A stretch of 64,000 nt of DNA from Verrucomicrobiota bacterium (GTDB lineage: Bacteria; Verrucomicrobiota; Verrucomicrobiia; Chthoniobacterales; UBA10450). Shown here in pieces: positions 63,486 to 64,000 of this stretch; position 1 is the stretch's first letter, and every line of letters begins with the position of its first letter. The notes beneath the pieces are model-generated. The model was not told where the DNA came from. It saw only the letters and a list, made by a program, of their open reading frames with translations, and did no database searches. The DNA is taken from contig QHNH01000008.1 of assembly GCA_003218375.1 (NCBI GenBank), positions 1-64,000 of the forward strand. Reading direction: 5' to 3'. The position numbers and the translations under genes are program-made.

Positions 63486-64000
63486 ATGAAACACAGACCT
63501 CGCTCTCCCATCTCTACGCGGGCCGGCCGCACGGAGTTCCTTAAGATCAACGCCGCGGTCAGCGGCTGGCGGGACAGTTATCACTGGGTCTTGTCACTGA
63601 GCTGGCCGCGTTTCGCTCTTTTCCTCGCCGGTAGTTACATCGTCATCAACCTGCTCTTCGCCACTCTTTACGCGCTTGGCGGGAACTGCATCGCCGACAT
63701 GACGCCGGGCTCTTTCCCCCAGGCCTTCTTCTTCAGCGTCGAGACGCTTGCTACCGTCGGTTACGGTCACAACTATCCGGCCACGGTTTATGGTCATATT
63801 GTGGTTACGATCGAGATCTTTCTCGGCATGATCTGGATCGCGGTCATTACCGGTCTCATTTTTGTCCGGTTTGCGCGGCCGACCGCCCGCATCGTCTTTA
63901 GCAATTGTCTGGTTATAGCGCCGTTCGACGGCCGCCTTAGCCTCATGTTCCGGGTAGCTAACCTGCGGCATACGAGTATGGCCGAAGCTGAATTCCGGAT
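63486..64000 (+). CDS. Inward-rectifier-type K+ channel (C-terminus beyond window)
   Basis: 171 residues seen, open to the right edge. Amphipathic N-terminus, outer helix SWPRFALFLAGSYIVINLLF, pore helix FPQAFFFSVETLATVGYGHN with selectivity filter Thr90-Val-Gly-Tyr-Gly94, inner helix IVVTIEIFLGMIWIAVITGL, then the beginning of the cytoplasmic immunoglobulin-like domain (FARPTARIVFSNCLVIAPFD-GRLSLMFRVANLRHT). The two-helix pore plus R-x-x-x-RVANLR region is diagnostic of KirBac channels. Regulation (lipid, pH) is family knowledge, not seen here. Confidence 0.93.
   Translation, partial: MKHRPRSPISTRAGRTEFLKINAAVSGWRDSYHWVLSLSWPRFALFLAGSYIVINLLFATLYALGGNCIADMTPGSFPQAFFFSVETLATVGYGHNYPATVYGHIVVTIEIFLGMIWIAVITGLIFVRFARPTARIVFSNCLVIAPFDGRLSLMFRVANLRHTSMAEAEFR

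Overview
The window is about 64 kb of GC-rich bacterial chromosome. It reads as a soil Verrucomicrobiota (Spartobacteria / Chthoniobacterales, 'Udaeobacter'-like) or a close relative. That assignment is inference. It rests on a tandem array of orphan MacB/FtsX-type permeases (the ADOP family), DUF5069 proteins, secreted proteins with a repeated ~120-residue C-terminal module, and many families of paired palindromic repeats at gene borders. No rRNA, tRNA, CRISPR array, prophage or complete transposon was seen.

Layout. (1) 1-7.5 kb, minus strand: a secreted WD40-type protein running off the left edge, pnp and rpsO in the conserved rpsO-pnp order with a strong hairpin between them, a small secreted protein, then cupin, AI-2E-type permease, GNAT acetyltransferase and queuosine-precursor transporter genes. 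(2) 8-13.5 kb, plus strand: a VWA-domain protein, a histidine kinase/response regulator pair with overlapping ends, and an exported DUF4097-type beta-repeat protein. (3) 13.5-43.9 kb, plus strand: twelve consecutive ~800-residue permeases, each with two copies of the MacB-periplasmic-core plus FtsX unit. No ATPase or MacA-like gene lies among them. The tenth is broken by a one-base frameshift. Eight of the eleven junctions carry inverted-repeat elements from several unrelated families. (4) 44-49.1 kb, plus strand: a GlcD/GlcF-type FAD plus Fe-S dehydrogenase whose reading frame contains one of the repeat elements, and a secreted metalloprotease-like protein. (5) 49.3-54.2 kb, minus strand: mlaE-mlaF-mlaD (lipid asymmetry ABC importer) with a four-helix-bundle (IVP-type) gene and its flanking repeats lodged between mlaE and mlaF, then an ECF sigma / anti-sigma / LTXXQ protein / cupin operon. 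A second LTXXQ gene is divergent from it. The two divergent promoters carry the same TGTAACC-N17-GTCAT motif. (6) 54.8-64 kb: an APC amino-acid permease, a decayed C-terminal-module gene, an erythromycin-esterase-like protein, two very basic small proteins, two DUF5069 proteins, tryptophan 2,3-dioxygenase, NADP-type glutamate dehydrogenase and the start of an inward-rectifier-type K+ channel.

Themes. The ADOP array, probably co-transcribed at its start with the DUF4097 gene and sitting behind a two-component system, is the most striking block. The second theme is the density and variety of REP-doublet-like elements. They sit at gene junctions, supply a stop codon (queuosine transporter), abut start codons, flank a cargo-like gene inside the mla operon, and lie in frame inside a coding region. 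The third is a self-contained envelope-stress or metal-sensing ECF module whose promoters can be read from the sequence.
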